Notes under the pieces: generated by a model
The model's database searches: none
The model's input: only the letters and a program-made list of their open reading frames with translations
What the model was told of the DNA's origin: nothing
Made by a program: the position numbers and the translations under genes
Shown here: positions 6,374 through 14,492 of the stretch, piece after piece
Numbering within the stretch: the stretch's first letter is position 1
How the letters are laid out: every line of letters starts with the position of its first letter
Origin: Candidatus Accumulibacter vicinus
GTDB taxonomy: Bacteria > Pseudomonadota > Gammaproteobacteria > Burkholderiales > Rhodocyclaceae
Length of the DNA: 17,214 nt
Assembly: GCA_002425405.1 (NCBI GenBank)
Contig: DIME01000062.1
Location: 9,499 to 26,712 of the forward strand
Direction of reading: 5' to 3'

Positions 6374-7412
6374 CAAGATGCTCCTTTGTGGTTAGACTGC
6401 TCGGTTGGTTTACCGACAAAAATCTGGAGAGAATATGCTTGCGCATACGCTCGTATTCTTCGAACTGATTGAATCTATTTTCTCTCAACCGCTCGCCAAT
6501 AACGGTTTGGCCGCCGGCCAGCTCCAGGCCGAAAGTTCCGAATTCCTCTTTCAGCAAGCGCATTACCCAGGCACTCTGATGGCGGATCCGCAGTTTGTCC
6601 AGCAAACCGGCATTGGCGAGAAACTTGCGGTGCCTGTCAAAATGATCGTGAAACGGTTTGATCCCGGTATTCATCGTCGCACTCACCAGACACACCGGAT
6701 AATCCCAATTCTCCCGGCGATCCTGCCGGGAAGCGCTGCGTCCAATTTCACTGGCCGTCTTGCGTGCCGGGGCACCCAGGTCGGATTTATTGACCGCGAA
6801 AATATCCGGGATTTCGATGATCCCCGATTTCAGATACTGGATTGTATCGCCCGAGGCCGGCTGCGCCACGTAACAGACCGTATCGCCGATTTCGGCAATA
6901 TCGATCTCGGTCTGGCCGACGCCGACCGTCTCGATCACGACGATATCGAAACAGGCCAACAGCAGCCAACTCATCGGCCAGACCTCGGTGGCCACCCCAC
7001 CCAGCTGGTTGCGATTGGCCAGCGAGCGGATGAACAGACCTTCGTCGTGCGACGAGTTCTTGATACGGATGCGATCCCCGAGCAGAGCGCCACCACCCAA
7101 CTCGGGGCGGCTGGACGGGTCGACCGCGAGCACCCCGACCGTCCTGCCTGACAAGCGCCATTCGCGAATCATCGCGGAAACGAGCGAGGACTTTCCGGCA
7201 CCCGGAGGTCCCGTCACCCCGATCAGGTGACCATCATTCAGCCATCGCTCGCCGGTCAGCGAAGCCAGCAGGCTTGCCGAGCGGTTACGCGCCTCGGCAA
7301 GCTTGTTGTCCAGCAGATTCAGGCCACTGGCAACCGCCGCCCGCTCTCCGCGCATGATCCGTACAGCCAACTGCTCGGGATCGGGAAGATTGACTGGATT
7401 GACTGGACTCAT
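6354..7412 (-). CDS. meaB: MeaB/ArgK-type G-protein chaperone of the B12 mutase
   Basis: A P-loop GTPase of 352 residues of the MeaB/ArgK/MMAA family. It has GPPGAGKSS (G1, residues 68-76), AVDPSS near 96-101, ETVGVGQTE (161-169) and NKSD (208-211). MeaB proteins gate cofactor loading of adenosylcobalamin-dependent acyl-CoA mutases and protect them from inactivation. Directly after ecm, the client should be ethylmalonyl-CoA mutase, although a methylmalonyl-CoA mutase elsewhere in the genome could also be served. The ATG at 7412, seven bases after the ecm stop, is preferred to an in-frame TTG inside ecm. No strong Shine-Dalgarno signal is seen, so translation is probably coupled to ecm. A tandem 9-base repeat (7389-7406) encodes PVN twice near the N-terminus. 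The 3' end overlaps the ccr start by 20 bases. Confidence 0.93.
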   Translation of the reverse strand: MSPVNPVNLPDPEQLAVRIMRGERAAVASGLNLLDNKLAEARNRSASLLASLTGERWLNDGHLIGVTGPPGAGKSSLVSAMIREWRLSGRTVGVLAVDPSSRPELGGGALLGDRIRIKNSSHDEGLFIRSLANRNQLGGVATEVWPMSWLLLACFDIVVIETVGVGQTEIDIAEIGDTVCYVAQPASGDTIQYLKSGIIEIPDIFAVNKSDLGAPARKTASEIGRSASRQDRRENWDYPVCLVSATMNTGIKPFHDHFDRHRKFLANAGLLDKLRIRHQSAWVMRLLKEEFGTFGLELAGGQTVIGERLRENRFNQFEEYERMRKHILSRFLSVNQPSSLTTKEHLDEQIIV

Positions 7413-7419
7413 CGATCGA

Positions 7420-9438
7420 TCACTGTGGCAAGGCAAACCGTTCGAGCCCGTTGCATTCGCGGATCACGTTCACCATGTCCTCCATGATGGCATTCAGATT
7501 GAAGTCCTTGGGCGTGTAGACCGCGCGCACACCGAGTGCCACCAGCTTGTCGGCATCTTCCCGCGGGATGATTCCGCCGGCAATCACCGGCACATTCGAG
7601 AGATCGCGCAGGCGCAGTTCCTGAAGAACCGACTCCACCAGCTCCATATGACTTCCGGAAAGGATCGACAGGCCAACCATATGCACCCCTTCCTCCTGAG
7701 CTGCCTGGGCAATCTGTTGCGGCGTCAGCCGGATGCCATCGTAGACGACCTCGAAGCCGACATCCCTGGCCTTGACGGCCACCTGTTCGGCCCCATTGGA
7801 ATGCCCGTCCAGCCCGGGTTTGCCGACCAGCAGCTTGAGCGGGCGGCCGAGCGCGTTGCCCGTACTGGCGACCCGGGTCCTGAGGTCGGTGACTCGATCC
7901 TTCTTGCCCAGGACTTCGCGGCTGTCAATGGCAATGTCGATCCCTGTCGGTGGCCTGAACTCGCCAAAAACCGCACGCAATGAATCGCCCCATTCGCCGG
8001 TGCTGACTCCCGCCAGCGCACAACGAATCGAACTGGGCATGATGTTTTCGCCACTCCTGGCGGCATCACTGAGTCCCTGCAAGGCGGCCCGGACTTCGGC
8101 ATCGTTGCGGTTCTTGCGATGCGCCTGCAGCCGCTCGATTTGCTCACGCTCGGCTGCCGGATCGGTCTTCATGATGGCGCCATCGCTGCCCACGGTCAGC
8201 GGCGATTCGGCCGTTTCCTGGAAGCAGTTCACTCCGATGATCTTGAGGTCGCCCGACTCGATGGCGCGCAAGCGGTTCATGTGACTGCCGACCAGTTCGC
8301 GCTTGATGTAGCCGGACTCGATCGCGGCAATGATCCCGCCCTGGGCTTCGACATTCTCGATTTCCCTCTTGGCACCTTCGATCAGCTCACTGACCTTGGC
8401 GGCAATGACCGGTGACCCATCGAGAATATCGTCGTACTCCAGCAGATCGGTTTCAAAGGCCATCACCTGCTGCATCCGCAGCGCCCATTGCTGATCCCAG
8501 GGGCGCGGCAGACCCATCGCTTCGTTCCACGCCGGGAGCTGGATGGCGCGGGCTCTTGCGCGTTTCGAAAGCACCACCGACATCATTTCGAGCACGATTC
8601 TCTGTACATTGTTTTCCGGCTGCGGCTCGGTCAGCCCCAGGGAATTCACCTGCACGCCATAACGGAATCGGCGCAGCTTGGGATCTGCCACCTGGTAGCG
8701 GGACAGGGTCAGCTCGTCCCACATCTCGCCAAATGCCCTCAGCTTGCAACACTCTTCGACGAAACGTATGCCGGCATTGACAAAGAACGAGATCCGCTCG
8801 ACGACCTGTGGAAACGCCTCCGAGGCGATTTCACCGGAAGCCTTGACCCGATCGAGAACCGCCATCGCGGTGCACAGGGCGTAGGCCAGCTCCTGAACCG
8901 GTGTCGCTCCCGCCTCCTGCAGGTGATAGCTGCAGATATTGGTCGGATTCCATTTCGGTACATGCCTGACCGTGTAATTGATCGTATCCGCGATCAGGCG
9001 CATCGATGGACCCGGCGGATAGATGTAGGTACCCCGCGAGAGATATTCCTTGATGATGTCGTTCTGGGTGGTACCGCTCAGTCTGGTCGGATCGATGCCT
9101 CGCCGTTGCGCCAGGCCGATGTATAGCGACAAGAGCCACGCCGCCGTGGCGTTGATGGTCATCGAGGTGTTCATCTGATCAAGCGGGATCTGGTCGAACA
9201 ACTGATCCATATCCTCGATCGACGAGATGGGCACACCCACCTTGCCGACCTCGCCCCTTGCCAGGGGACTATCGGCGTCGTAACCGGTCTGCGTCGGCAG
9301 ATCGAAGGCCACCGATAGTCCCGTCTGGCCTTTGGCAAGATTGGTTCGATACAGGGCGTTGGATGCCCTGGCCGAGCTGTGACCACTATAGGTCCGCATC
9401 AACCAGGGTTGATCGCGATTTTTCCGGGCAGCAGGCAT
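7420..9438 (-). CDS. ecm: (2R)-ethylmalonyl-CoA mutase, adenosylcobalamin-dependent
   Basis: A protein of 672 residues with the one-polypeptide acyl-CoA mutase layout. The substrate barrel occupies about 1-500, with TYSGHSSARASN (16-27) and FDLPTQTGYD (45-54). The B12-binding Rossmann domain occupies about 530-670, with DGHSNG (544-549) giving the lower axial histidine H546, and AGG near 620. The family (MeaA/Ecm) converts (2R)-ethylmalonyl-CoA to (2S)-methylsuccinyl-CoA. Its placement between mch and meaB and near ccr and mcd supports Ecm over methylmalonyl-CoA or isobutyryl-CoA mutase, which share the same fold. The length fits MeaA-type enzymes. The ATG start is preceded by AGGGGA and lies two bases after the mch stop, so the two genes are tightly coupled. 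The epimerase that should supply the (2R) isomer is not in the window. Confidence 0.93.
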   Translation of the reverse strand: MPAARKNRDQPWLMRTYSGHSSARASNALYRTNLAKGQTGLSVAFDLPTQTGYDADSPLARGEVGKVGVPISSIEDMDQLFDQIPLDQMNTSMTINATAAWLLSLYIGLAQRRGIDPTRLSGTTQNDIIKEYLSRGTYIYPPGPSMRLIADTINYTVRHVPKWNPTNICSYHLQEAGATPVQELAYALCTAMAVLDRVKASGEIASEAFPQVVERISFFVNAGIRFVEECCKLRAFGEMWDELTLSRYQVADPKLRRFRYGVQVNSLGLTEPQPENNVQRIVLEMMSVVLSKRARARAIQLPAWNEAMGLPRPWDQQWALRMQQVMAFETDLLEYDDILDGSPVIAAKVSELIEGAKREIENVEAQGGIIAAIESGYIKRELVGSHMNRLRAIESGDLKIIGVNCFQETAESPLTVGSDGAIMKTDPAAEREQIERLQAHRKNRNDAEVRAALQGLSDAARSGENIMPSSIRCALAGVSTGEWGDSLRAVFGEFRPPTGIDIAIDSREVLGKKDRVTDLRTRVASTGNALGRPLKLLVGKPGLDGHSNGAEQVAVKARDVGFEVVYDGIRLTPQQIAQAAQEEGVHMVGLSILSGSHMELVESVLQELRLRDLSNVPVIAGGIIPREDADKLVALGVRAVYTPKDFNLNAIMEDMVNVIRECNGLERFALPQ

Positions 9439-9440
9439 GA

Positions 9441-10622
9441 CTATCCCCTTTTCCTGATCAAGAGACGTCTTTCGATCTCAAAAATCTTCTCATCAATCTT
9501 TTCCTTGTTCATTGCTTTCTTGTCGTTTTCCTTGATGAACAGGTCCTCGCCATGGCTGGCAAGCGCGGCGGACGCACTGATGTTCTTGACGCCAATCAGC
9601 TGAAAACTGACGATGCCGAACTTTGCGCCCAGTTCGCCCGGAGCGTCTTCGACCGCCAGTACCCGCGACAGGGCGGCAACGGTATCGCCGGCGATCGACG
9701 GCTGGGTGTGATAGCCCTCGGTAAAGCCGAGTTCCCAAACGCTGTTTTCACTGACATCGCGGCTGGCCAGCCCCTCCAGCCAGGCGAAGACCAGGCCCCC
9801 ATAAACGATCGGATCACCACTCATCTTGCCCGACAAGCCGGAACTGAAAACCCGATCGAAATGCAGCGGATGGGTATTGCCCACCGCATAGGTCAGCGAC
9901 AGATGCTCGTCGGTGATCGTTCGGCCATTGGCATGAACGATGATGTCGCCAACGGAAAAATCCTCGAACCAGGAATTGGGGCCGGTCAATCCGGACGGAA
10001 GCGGTTCAGGGAATTCCGGCAGAAAGACCTCGGCCTCGTCGACCCAGGGAAAAGCGGGCATCACCGCTGCCGCCGGCAAGGGGGTGGTTGAGGGACGGTC
10101 TCCCTGGCCGGCAACCATGATTTTCCGCTCGTACTGCAGGACCACCTGGTCGTTCTGGTTGATGCCCAGGGTCCGGATGGTCACGATACCCGGCTTGCCG
10201 GCACCGCGCTCCTTGCGGTCGATGACCTTGGTCAGCGAGCGAATGCTGTCCAGCTCATGAACCGGCCGCAGGTACTGGGCATCGTAATAGCCGAGGTTGG
10301 CCATCGCCTTTTCCGAATCATTCTGCACACCCAGCGAGAGAACGACATTGAAGACCATCTGCGGTGAGGCCACCAGACCCGCGAAGCCGCTGGCCCTGGC
10401 ATATTCCTCATTGAGGTAGAGCGGATTGCACTGCATGTAGGTCCGGGCAAAGGCCTCCATCTGGGCACGGAAGAAGGTGAAACCACGCGGGTGAACAAAC
10501 ACCTGCCCCGGCACGAACTCCTCCAGATAGCGGCCATAGTGCGGATGGCGGACTTGCTGCACGTCCACCTGCACTTTGGCGGCCAGTTCGGCCTGTGGCC
10601 GGAAACGAATTGCCTGCGACAT
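9441..10622 (-). CDS. mch: mesaconyl-C1-CoA hydratase ((2R,3S)-beta-methylmalyl-CoA dehydratase)
   Basis: A double hot-dog MaoC-family protein of 393 residues. The N-terminal half (about 30-170) holds QCNPLYLNEEYA. The C-terminal half (about 215-350) holds the hydratase-like VGNTHPLHFDR (247-257). Both this arrangement and the neighbours (mcd upstream, ecm downstream) fit Mch, which reversibly hydrates mesaconyl-C1-CoA to beta-methylmalyl-CoA in the EMC pathway and the 3-hydroxypropionate bicycle. AGGAGG lies five bases before the ATG. The protein is longer than the roughly 340-350 residues I expect. The excess is a lysine/glutamate-rich tail (about 364-393) encoded by noticeably AT-richer DNA than the rest of the operon. 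The stop is TAG, two bases before ecm. The family call is strong and substrate specificity follows from context. Confidence 0.92.
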   Translation of the reverse strand: MSQAIRFRPQAELAAKVQVDVQQVRHPHYGRYLEEFVPGQVFVHPRGFTFFRAQMEAFARTYMQCNPLYLNEEYARASGFAGLVASPQMVFNVVLSLGVQNDSEKAMANLGYYDAQYLRPVHELDSIRSLTKVIDRKERGAGKPGIVTIRTLGINQNDQVVLQYERKIMVAGQGDRPSTTPLPAAAVMPAFPWVDEAEVFLPEFPEPLPSGLTGPNSWFEDFSVGDIIVHANGRTITDEHLSLTYAVGNTHPLHFDRVFSSGLSGKMSGDPIVYGGLVFAWLEGLASRDVSENSVWELGFTEGYHTQPSIAGDTVAALSRVLAVEDAPGELGAKFGIVSFQLIGVKNISASAALASHGEDLFIKENDKKAMNKEKIDEKIFEIERRLLIRKRG

Positions 10623-10627
10623 GGAAT

Positions 10628-10633
10628 CCTCCT
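10628..10633 (-). promoter_or_regulatory. strong Shine-Dalgarno of mch
   Basis: AGGAGG on the minus strand, five bases before the mch ATG and one base after the mcd stop codon. It fixes the start and shows that mch can initiate independently inside the operon. Confidence 0.7.
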
Positions 10634-10634
10634 G

Positions 10635-12305
10635 TTACACAGCATCGATGAGCGAGCGGGCGATCACCTTCAGAGCCAGTGTTTCTTCGGCTCCTTCGAA
10701 TATCGACAACACGCGGGCATCGAGGAAATAACGGCTGACCGGCGACTCCTCGGCATAACCCATGCCCCCATGAATCTGCATCGCTTCGCGGGTGAGCCAC
10801 TCGGCTGTCCGGCAGGTGAACAGTTTCACCATACTGGCTTCCATCTGCCCCAAACCCTGATCCATCAAACTGCCCACGGCGTAAGTGAATTGGCGGGAAA
10901 CGGTCAGTAGCGTCGCCATGCGCGCCAGCTTGACGAGGGTGAGCTGAAAATCGCCGATCGGCTTGCCGAACGCCTTGCGCTCCTGGGAATACGAGATCGC
11001 CCGTTCGAAAGCGGCCTGCATGACACCAATCGCACGCGCAGCCGTCTGAATGCGCCCGCCAGCAAATCCGGCCATGGTGAAGTAAAAGCCCTTGCCTTCG
11101 CCCGCCGGCCCACCCACCAGATTTTCATCGGGGACAAAGACATTGTCGAAGAAGACCTCGTAGGAATGCATCCCGCGATAACCGATGGTCGAAATCGCCC
11201 GGCCGGTCAATACGCCGCCCTGTGCTTGTCGATATTCGAAGTCGTGCCCTTCATACGAGTCCTTTTCGACCAGGAACATGCTGAGCCCCCGATGGCCGAG
11301 CGAACGGTCCGGATTGGAGCGCGCCAGCACCAGGAGAAGTCCAGCCTTGCCGGCCATGGTGCACCAGGTCTTGACGCCGTCGAGGATCCAGCCGCCATCG
11401 CACTTGCTTGCTTTGAGGCGCATGGCGGCGACATCGGAACCGGTATCCGGTTCAGTGACGGCAATGGCACACAAAGGATCGCCGAGCGCCACCTGAGGCA
11501 GCCACTTTTGCCGCTGCTCTTCGGTTCCCCCCTTGAGCAGGGCGCGGCTGAGGATTTCCGGACGCGTGATCAGGCTCCCCGCTGCACCGAGCGAGCCGCG
11601 CGAGAGCTCTTCGGTGACCACGATCATACCCATGTTATCTTCATGGTCATCGCTCTGGAGGCCACCGTAACGCTCGGGGATCGACAGACCGAAGCAACCC
11701 ATTTCGGTCAGAGGATCGAGTATCTCCGGCGGAATGATCCGGTCTTCCCGATGGATCTCCTCGGCCAGAGGCATCACCACGTTGGTTGCCAGTTTGCGGA
11801 AGGTGTCCTGCATCATCATGGCGTGATCGTCGAGCAGGTAGGCACCGCTGGCGCCGTTCAAGGCGATGACCTCCCTGCCCAGCGCTTCCAGATTGCCTGC
11901 ATCCAGTTGCGTCTGGCAGAAACGGCTGAGAGTCGAAGAGGCCAGGTCCGCCACATCGGCGTCGTTCAGACCAAAACTCTGCGGTCGCGCCCGCAAACGA
12001 TTGTGGATGTTCTGCAAGGCCTCGGCGCAAAAAACCCGGGCCATCCGCTCTTCCAGGCAAACGCCATTGCCCGTCGCAGCCGCCGCCTTGCGAGCATATT
12101 CCGCCGCAAAGCGGGCTGCCGTCGATTCGGCGGCACACCAGGCCAGATCGAAGCTGGCCATCTGGTGTGCGTCCAGTTTTTCGTTCGAGACGCCCTTGCC
12201 GCCGAGGCATTGCTGCTTGATCCAGGTCAGCGATTTCCTGATCACCGAATCGGCTGATTCGAGATACTGCAATCCGTCCTGCATGTCACTCGTGACCTCA
12301 GTCAT
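10635..12305 (-). CDS. mcd: (2S)-methylsuccinyl-CoA dehydrogenase
   Basis: An FAD-dependent acyl-CoA dehydrogenase of 556 residues with a long N-terminal extension (about 1-155) before the ordinary three-domain core. Such an extension is typical of Mcd and absent from short-chain acyl-CoA dehydrogenases of about 390 residues. In the core, AVTEPDTGSD (282-291) contacts FAD, IQTAARAIG (419-427) follows, QIHGGMGYAEE (510-520) is conserved, and IFEGAEETLALKV (535-547) holds a glutamate at the position typical of the catalytic base. The reaction is oxidation of (2S)-methylsuccinyl-CoA to mesaconyl-C1-CoA, with electrons passing to ETF. Its place between the lyase gene and mch matches the reaction order. 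The ATG is preceded by GGAAAGGA. It starts 21 bases after the upstream stop and ends 12 bases before mch. Confidence 0.93.
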   Translation of the reverse strand: MTEVTSDMQDGLQYLESADSVIRKSLTWIKQQCLGGKGVSNEKLDAHQMASFDLAWCAAESTAARFAAEYARKAAAATGNGVCLEERMARVFCAEALQNIHNRLRARPQSFGLNDADVADLASSTLSRFCQTQLDAGNLEALGREVIALNGASGAYLLDDHAMMMQDTFRKLATNVVMPLAEEIHREDRIIPPEILDPLTEMGCFGLSIPERYGGLQSDDHEDNMGMIVVTEELSRGSLGAAGSLITRPEILSRALLKGGTEEQRQKWLPQVALGDPLCAIAVTEPDTGSDVAAMRLKASKCDGGWILDGVKTWCTMAGKAGLLLVLARSNPDRSLGHRGLSMFLVEKDSYEGHDFEYRQAQGGVLTGRAISTIGYRGMHSYEVFFDNVFVPDENLVGGPAGEGKGFYFTMAGFAGGRIQTAARAIGVMQAAFERAISYSQERKAFGKPIGDFQLTLVKLARMATLLTVSRQFTYAVGSLMDQGLGQMEASMVKLFTCRTAEWLTREAMQIHGGMGYAEESPVSRYFLDARVLSIFEGAEETLALKVIARSLIDAV

Positions 12306-12326
12306 GGTTGATTCCTTTCCGGGTGG

Positions 12327-13769
12327 CTATTGTTTGGCCCGATTATTGACAATGCGAACAAACGAACGCGAGCGCAGCTCGTCCAGGGTGATCCCGGTCG
12401 CCAGCACTTCCTGCTCGGTGATCGCCCCGCACGCCATCCCCCGCAGGAAGAAGTTCAGCAGGCCCTGCCCTGTGGCCGCATCGTCGAAGGTATTGCCCAC
12501 CAGCGTCGCCTGGGCAGCCTTGTTCAGGAATGCGTTCAGCCTAGCCGAGGCATCCTGCAGACCGCTAAGGAAGAAGGTATCGACCGCCGCATAGCGCACC
12601 GGCAACTGCCCCGGATTGAGATCCCACCCCTGATAGTAGGCGTGTCGCATCGAGTGCATGATATTGTCGTAGTGCAGCTTCCAGGCAGCATGCACGACGG
12701 CGCGATTCTCATCCATCTGCTGGGCCGTCAGCACGGTGTCCCTGGCAGCCTTGTGGGGTCCGATCGGCATGCTGGTGGTCGCACCGTCGCTGATGGTGAT
12801 GCCGGTTCCGGCGAGGCTGACCTGCAACACATGGCGGGCAAAATCGCAGGCCGGATGAGTGTGACTCTGGTGCGCCGCCGTGATGTTGCACGAAGCCGTG
12901 TAATCGTAAGTCCCGAAAATCGCCGAGCGGCAGCGGCCACCCGCTGCCGCGACCAGCAGCGGCACCGTGTTTTCCCCCTTGAAATTGATGATCGACTGAG
13001 TGGTTTCGATCATGATTTCCATTCTCAGGGAATCCTTCGCAAAACCGAGTCGGGCTTCGAGATTCTCGAGAATCCTGGCACAGGTGGAAACCTGCGTCGC
13101 GGTGACTACCTTGGGAAGCGTGACGATGAAATTTGGTGGCAATTTGCCACCGGTATTCTCGGCCAGGCGGGTCAGAAAAATGTCCAGGGTACGAATCGAG
13201 CGAACCTTGCACTCGTCCGAAAACGTTTTAATGCGAATACCGATAAATGGCGAGAGCAGATTCTCGCGCATGCCTTTGGCGACTTCATCGGCAGCCGCGA
13301 CGGCATGGCCGTCTTCCTCATCGTCGGGACGATTGCCATAGCCATCCTCGAAATCGATGCGGTTATCCTCGATCGGCTCGGTCTGCAGCTTTTTCAGCAC
13401 CCGGTTGAAGACCGTGTAAGCCAGCCATGCCGCCGGTTTGACCCCGCGCACCTGCTCGGGATTGCTTTCCAGGGCATGCGTCAGGCTTTCCTGGTAGATG
13501 GGGTTCGTCGGCAGTGTTTCCGACCCCGGCAGACCCAGAACGCGGCCAAACACCAGGTAGTTGGGCGCATAGGTGTCGAGAGTCTTGAGCGCCACTTCTC
13601 CCAATTTGGCCGCGAAGCCGGCCTTGAACAGATTGGCCCCGCCGTAAACCGTGTGCACCGGCTGCCTCTCAAAGGAGTCCGCAGGGTAATCGGACTTGAA
13701 AGCCGCATTGGAATCGTGCAGATCGCTGCAATAGGAATTCATTTCGTCGTGGGTCAGCGTGAGCTTCAT
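12327..13769 (-). CDS. HpcH/HpaI/CitE-superfamily lyase, unusual 480-residue type; candidate methylmalyl-CoA lyase
   Basis: First gene of the EMC operon. The protein resembles a little-studied group of large CitE-like TIM-barrel proteins (I believe annotated DUF6986 or, loosely, 'phosphoenolpyruvate kinase') and not the roughly 320-350-residue Mcl1 of known EMC organisms. Superfamily features are RIDFEDGYG (137-145), the metal-ligand glutamate in MEIMIETTQS (250-259) and the aspartate in FGTYDYTAS (285-293). Group-specific blocks are PVHTVYGGANLF (37-48) and YQGWDLNPGQLP (379-390). Related enzymes cleave or form C-C bonds of malyl-CoA-type or keto-acid substrates with Mg2+. From position, cleavage of beta-methylmalyl-CoA to glyoxylate and propionyl-CoA is plausible. 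It is unproven, and a different aldol reaction or a regulatory role is possible. The ATG is preceded by GGAGG with seven bases of spacing. Confidence 0.72.
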   Translation of the reverse strand: MKLTLTHDEMNSYCSDLHDSNAAFKSDYPADSFERQPVHTVYGGANLFKAGFAAKLGEVALKTLDTYAPNYLVFGRVLGLPGSETLPTNPIYQESLTHALESNPEQVRGVKPAAWLAYTVFNRVLKKLQTEPIEDNRIDFEDGYGNRPDDEEDGHAVAAADEVAKGMRENLLSPFIGIRIKTFSDECKVRSIRTLDIFLTRLAENTGGKLPPNFIVTLPKVVTATQVSTCARILENLEARLGFAKDSLRMEIMIETTQSIINFKGENTVPLLVAAAGGRCRSAIFGTYDYTASCNITAAHQSHTHPACDFARHVLQVSLAGTGITISDGATTSMPIGPHKAARDTVLTAQQMDENRAVVHAAWKLHYDNIMHSMRHAYYQGWDLNPGQLPVRYAAVDTFFLSGLQDASARLNAFLNKAAQATLVGNTFDDAATGQGLLNFFLRGMACGAITEQEVLATGITLDELRSRSFVRIVNNRAKQ

Positions 13770-13785
13770 GTGTTGCCTCCGAAAT

Positions 13786-13814
13786 ACGTTAATCGTTGCT
13801 CAAAACACGTTCAA
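13786..13814 (-). promoter_or_regulatory. candidate promoter of the EMC operon
   Basis: On the minus strand TTGAAC (13814-13809), a 17-base spacer, then TAACGT (13791-13786), only 16 bases before the ATG of the lyase gene. The -35 box is good and the -10 box weak. The leader would be very short but would still contain the GGAGG. An upstream dyad (13832-13849) could be an operator. Confidence 0.3.
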
Positions 13815-13831
13815 CATTCGCATGCAAATAT

Positions 13832-13849
13832 CCCGACGCCATGGTCGGG
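13832..13849. repeat. dyad upstream of the EMC operon, candidate operator
   Basis: CCCGAC, six bases, then GTCGGG: perfect 6-bp arms, centred about 70 bases upstream of the lyase start and just upstream of the candidate promoter. A regulator site is possible; chance occurrence in GC-rich DNA cannot be excluded. Confidence 0.3.
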
Positions 13850-14445
13850 TTCCATCAACAGTTAAAACGGACCCCGGAGTCAAGACGAACGACGGCTTCA
13901 ATGGGGTGGCTGATTCGCCAACCGATCACCTTGCGGTCATCGATGAGCGCGACCAGAGGCGCGCAGGCATGGCCCGCCGGGCTCCAGACTGGGTAGGATT
14001 CGACCAGGAGGGCGCCATGGGGCAGGCAAGGACGGAACGGCTGCTCAGGAGAGGAGTGGGCGGAGGATGGCCCCGCGGCCCTATCGACCAAGGGCATGGA
14101 CGGCATTAGGCAGCCGGCCCGCTGGCGATTGACGGCATGATCCGGCTTTCTGTGCATGCCGCGGAACGGTGGCCGTAAATATTCCGATGGGAACGGTCGA
14201 CGGTGTAGCGGAACACTTGCGTCAACCAGCGAATGTCCAGGTTGCACATGCACCGAGGCAAGCACCAGCCCCGCCCGGACGCATTGCTGCACGACAGCCA
14301 TCGCCTCCCCCTGGTCAATCCACACTCACCGAAACACTACACGGCGCCATAGGATTCTAGCGCTTCACGAGGTGTCCCCGCAAGCTCGATCGTGACGATT
14401 TATCGGGAACAAACAGCGCCTGGGGAGACACTTGAGGGCAGGTAA

Positions 14446-14492
14446 ACGGTCATGACTTTCATGATCGGGGCGCCTGGAAAAGTCATGGCCGT
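14446..14492. terminator. 14-base inverted repeat overlapping the meh stop codon
   Basis: ACGGTCATGACTTT (14446-14459) pairs with AAAGTCATGGCCGT (14479-14492): 13 of 14 positions are Watson-Crick, the other being a G-U on the plus strand and a mismatch on the minus strand. The loop is 19 bases. It spans the meh stop (14483-14485) and could act as a 3'-end structure for meh. The T-run after the stem on the minus strand is short, so intrinsic termination is uncertain. Confidence 0.45.

Larger units (their letters stand above)
13770..14482. other. gap of about 0.7 kb between the EMC operon and meh with no recognisable gene
   Basis: Bases 13770-13850 look like the operon's promoter region. For the remainder I see no convincing gene. 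A frame of 156 codons is open on the minus strand from 14325 to 13855, but its start lacks a well-spaced Shine-Dalgarno signal and its residue make-up (many Pro, Arg, His, Ser) does not read like a folded protein. Its last part, with LVALIDDRKVIGWRIS, faintly recalls the integrase core of IS transposases and could be a worn mobile-element remnant. That is a weak impression, with no terminal inverted repeats or target duplication seen. No tRNA, CRISPR or clear promoter was recognised between 13850 and 14440. Confidence 0.4.

Noticed and set aside
7420..9438. Methylmalonyl-CoA mutase as the identity of the B12 mutase
   Set aside because: Same fold, but the one-chain length, MeaA-like motifs and location among ccr, mcd and mch favour ethylmalonyl-CoA mutase.
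11166..12257. Open frame of more than 360 codons on the plus strand opposite mcd
   Set aside because: It lies wholly inside mcd, which carries catalytic motifs; the opposite translation is Arg/His/Gln-rich and lacks family features.
12330..13865. Very long open frame on the plus strand opposite the lyase gene
   Set aside because: It is the antisense shadow of a GC-rich gene with clear family motifs on the minus strand; its translation shows no recognisable domain.
13855..14325. Minus-strand frame with an integrase-core-like phrase as a transposase gene
   Set aside because: The resemblance is limited to about 15 residues, with no DDE spacing, terminal repeats or target duplication visible; kept only as a possible remnant.
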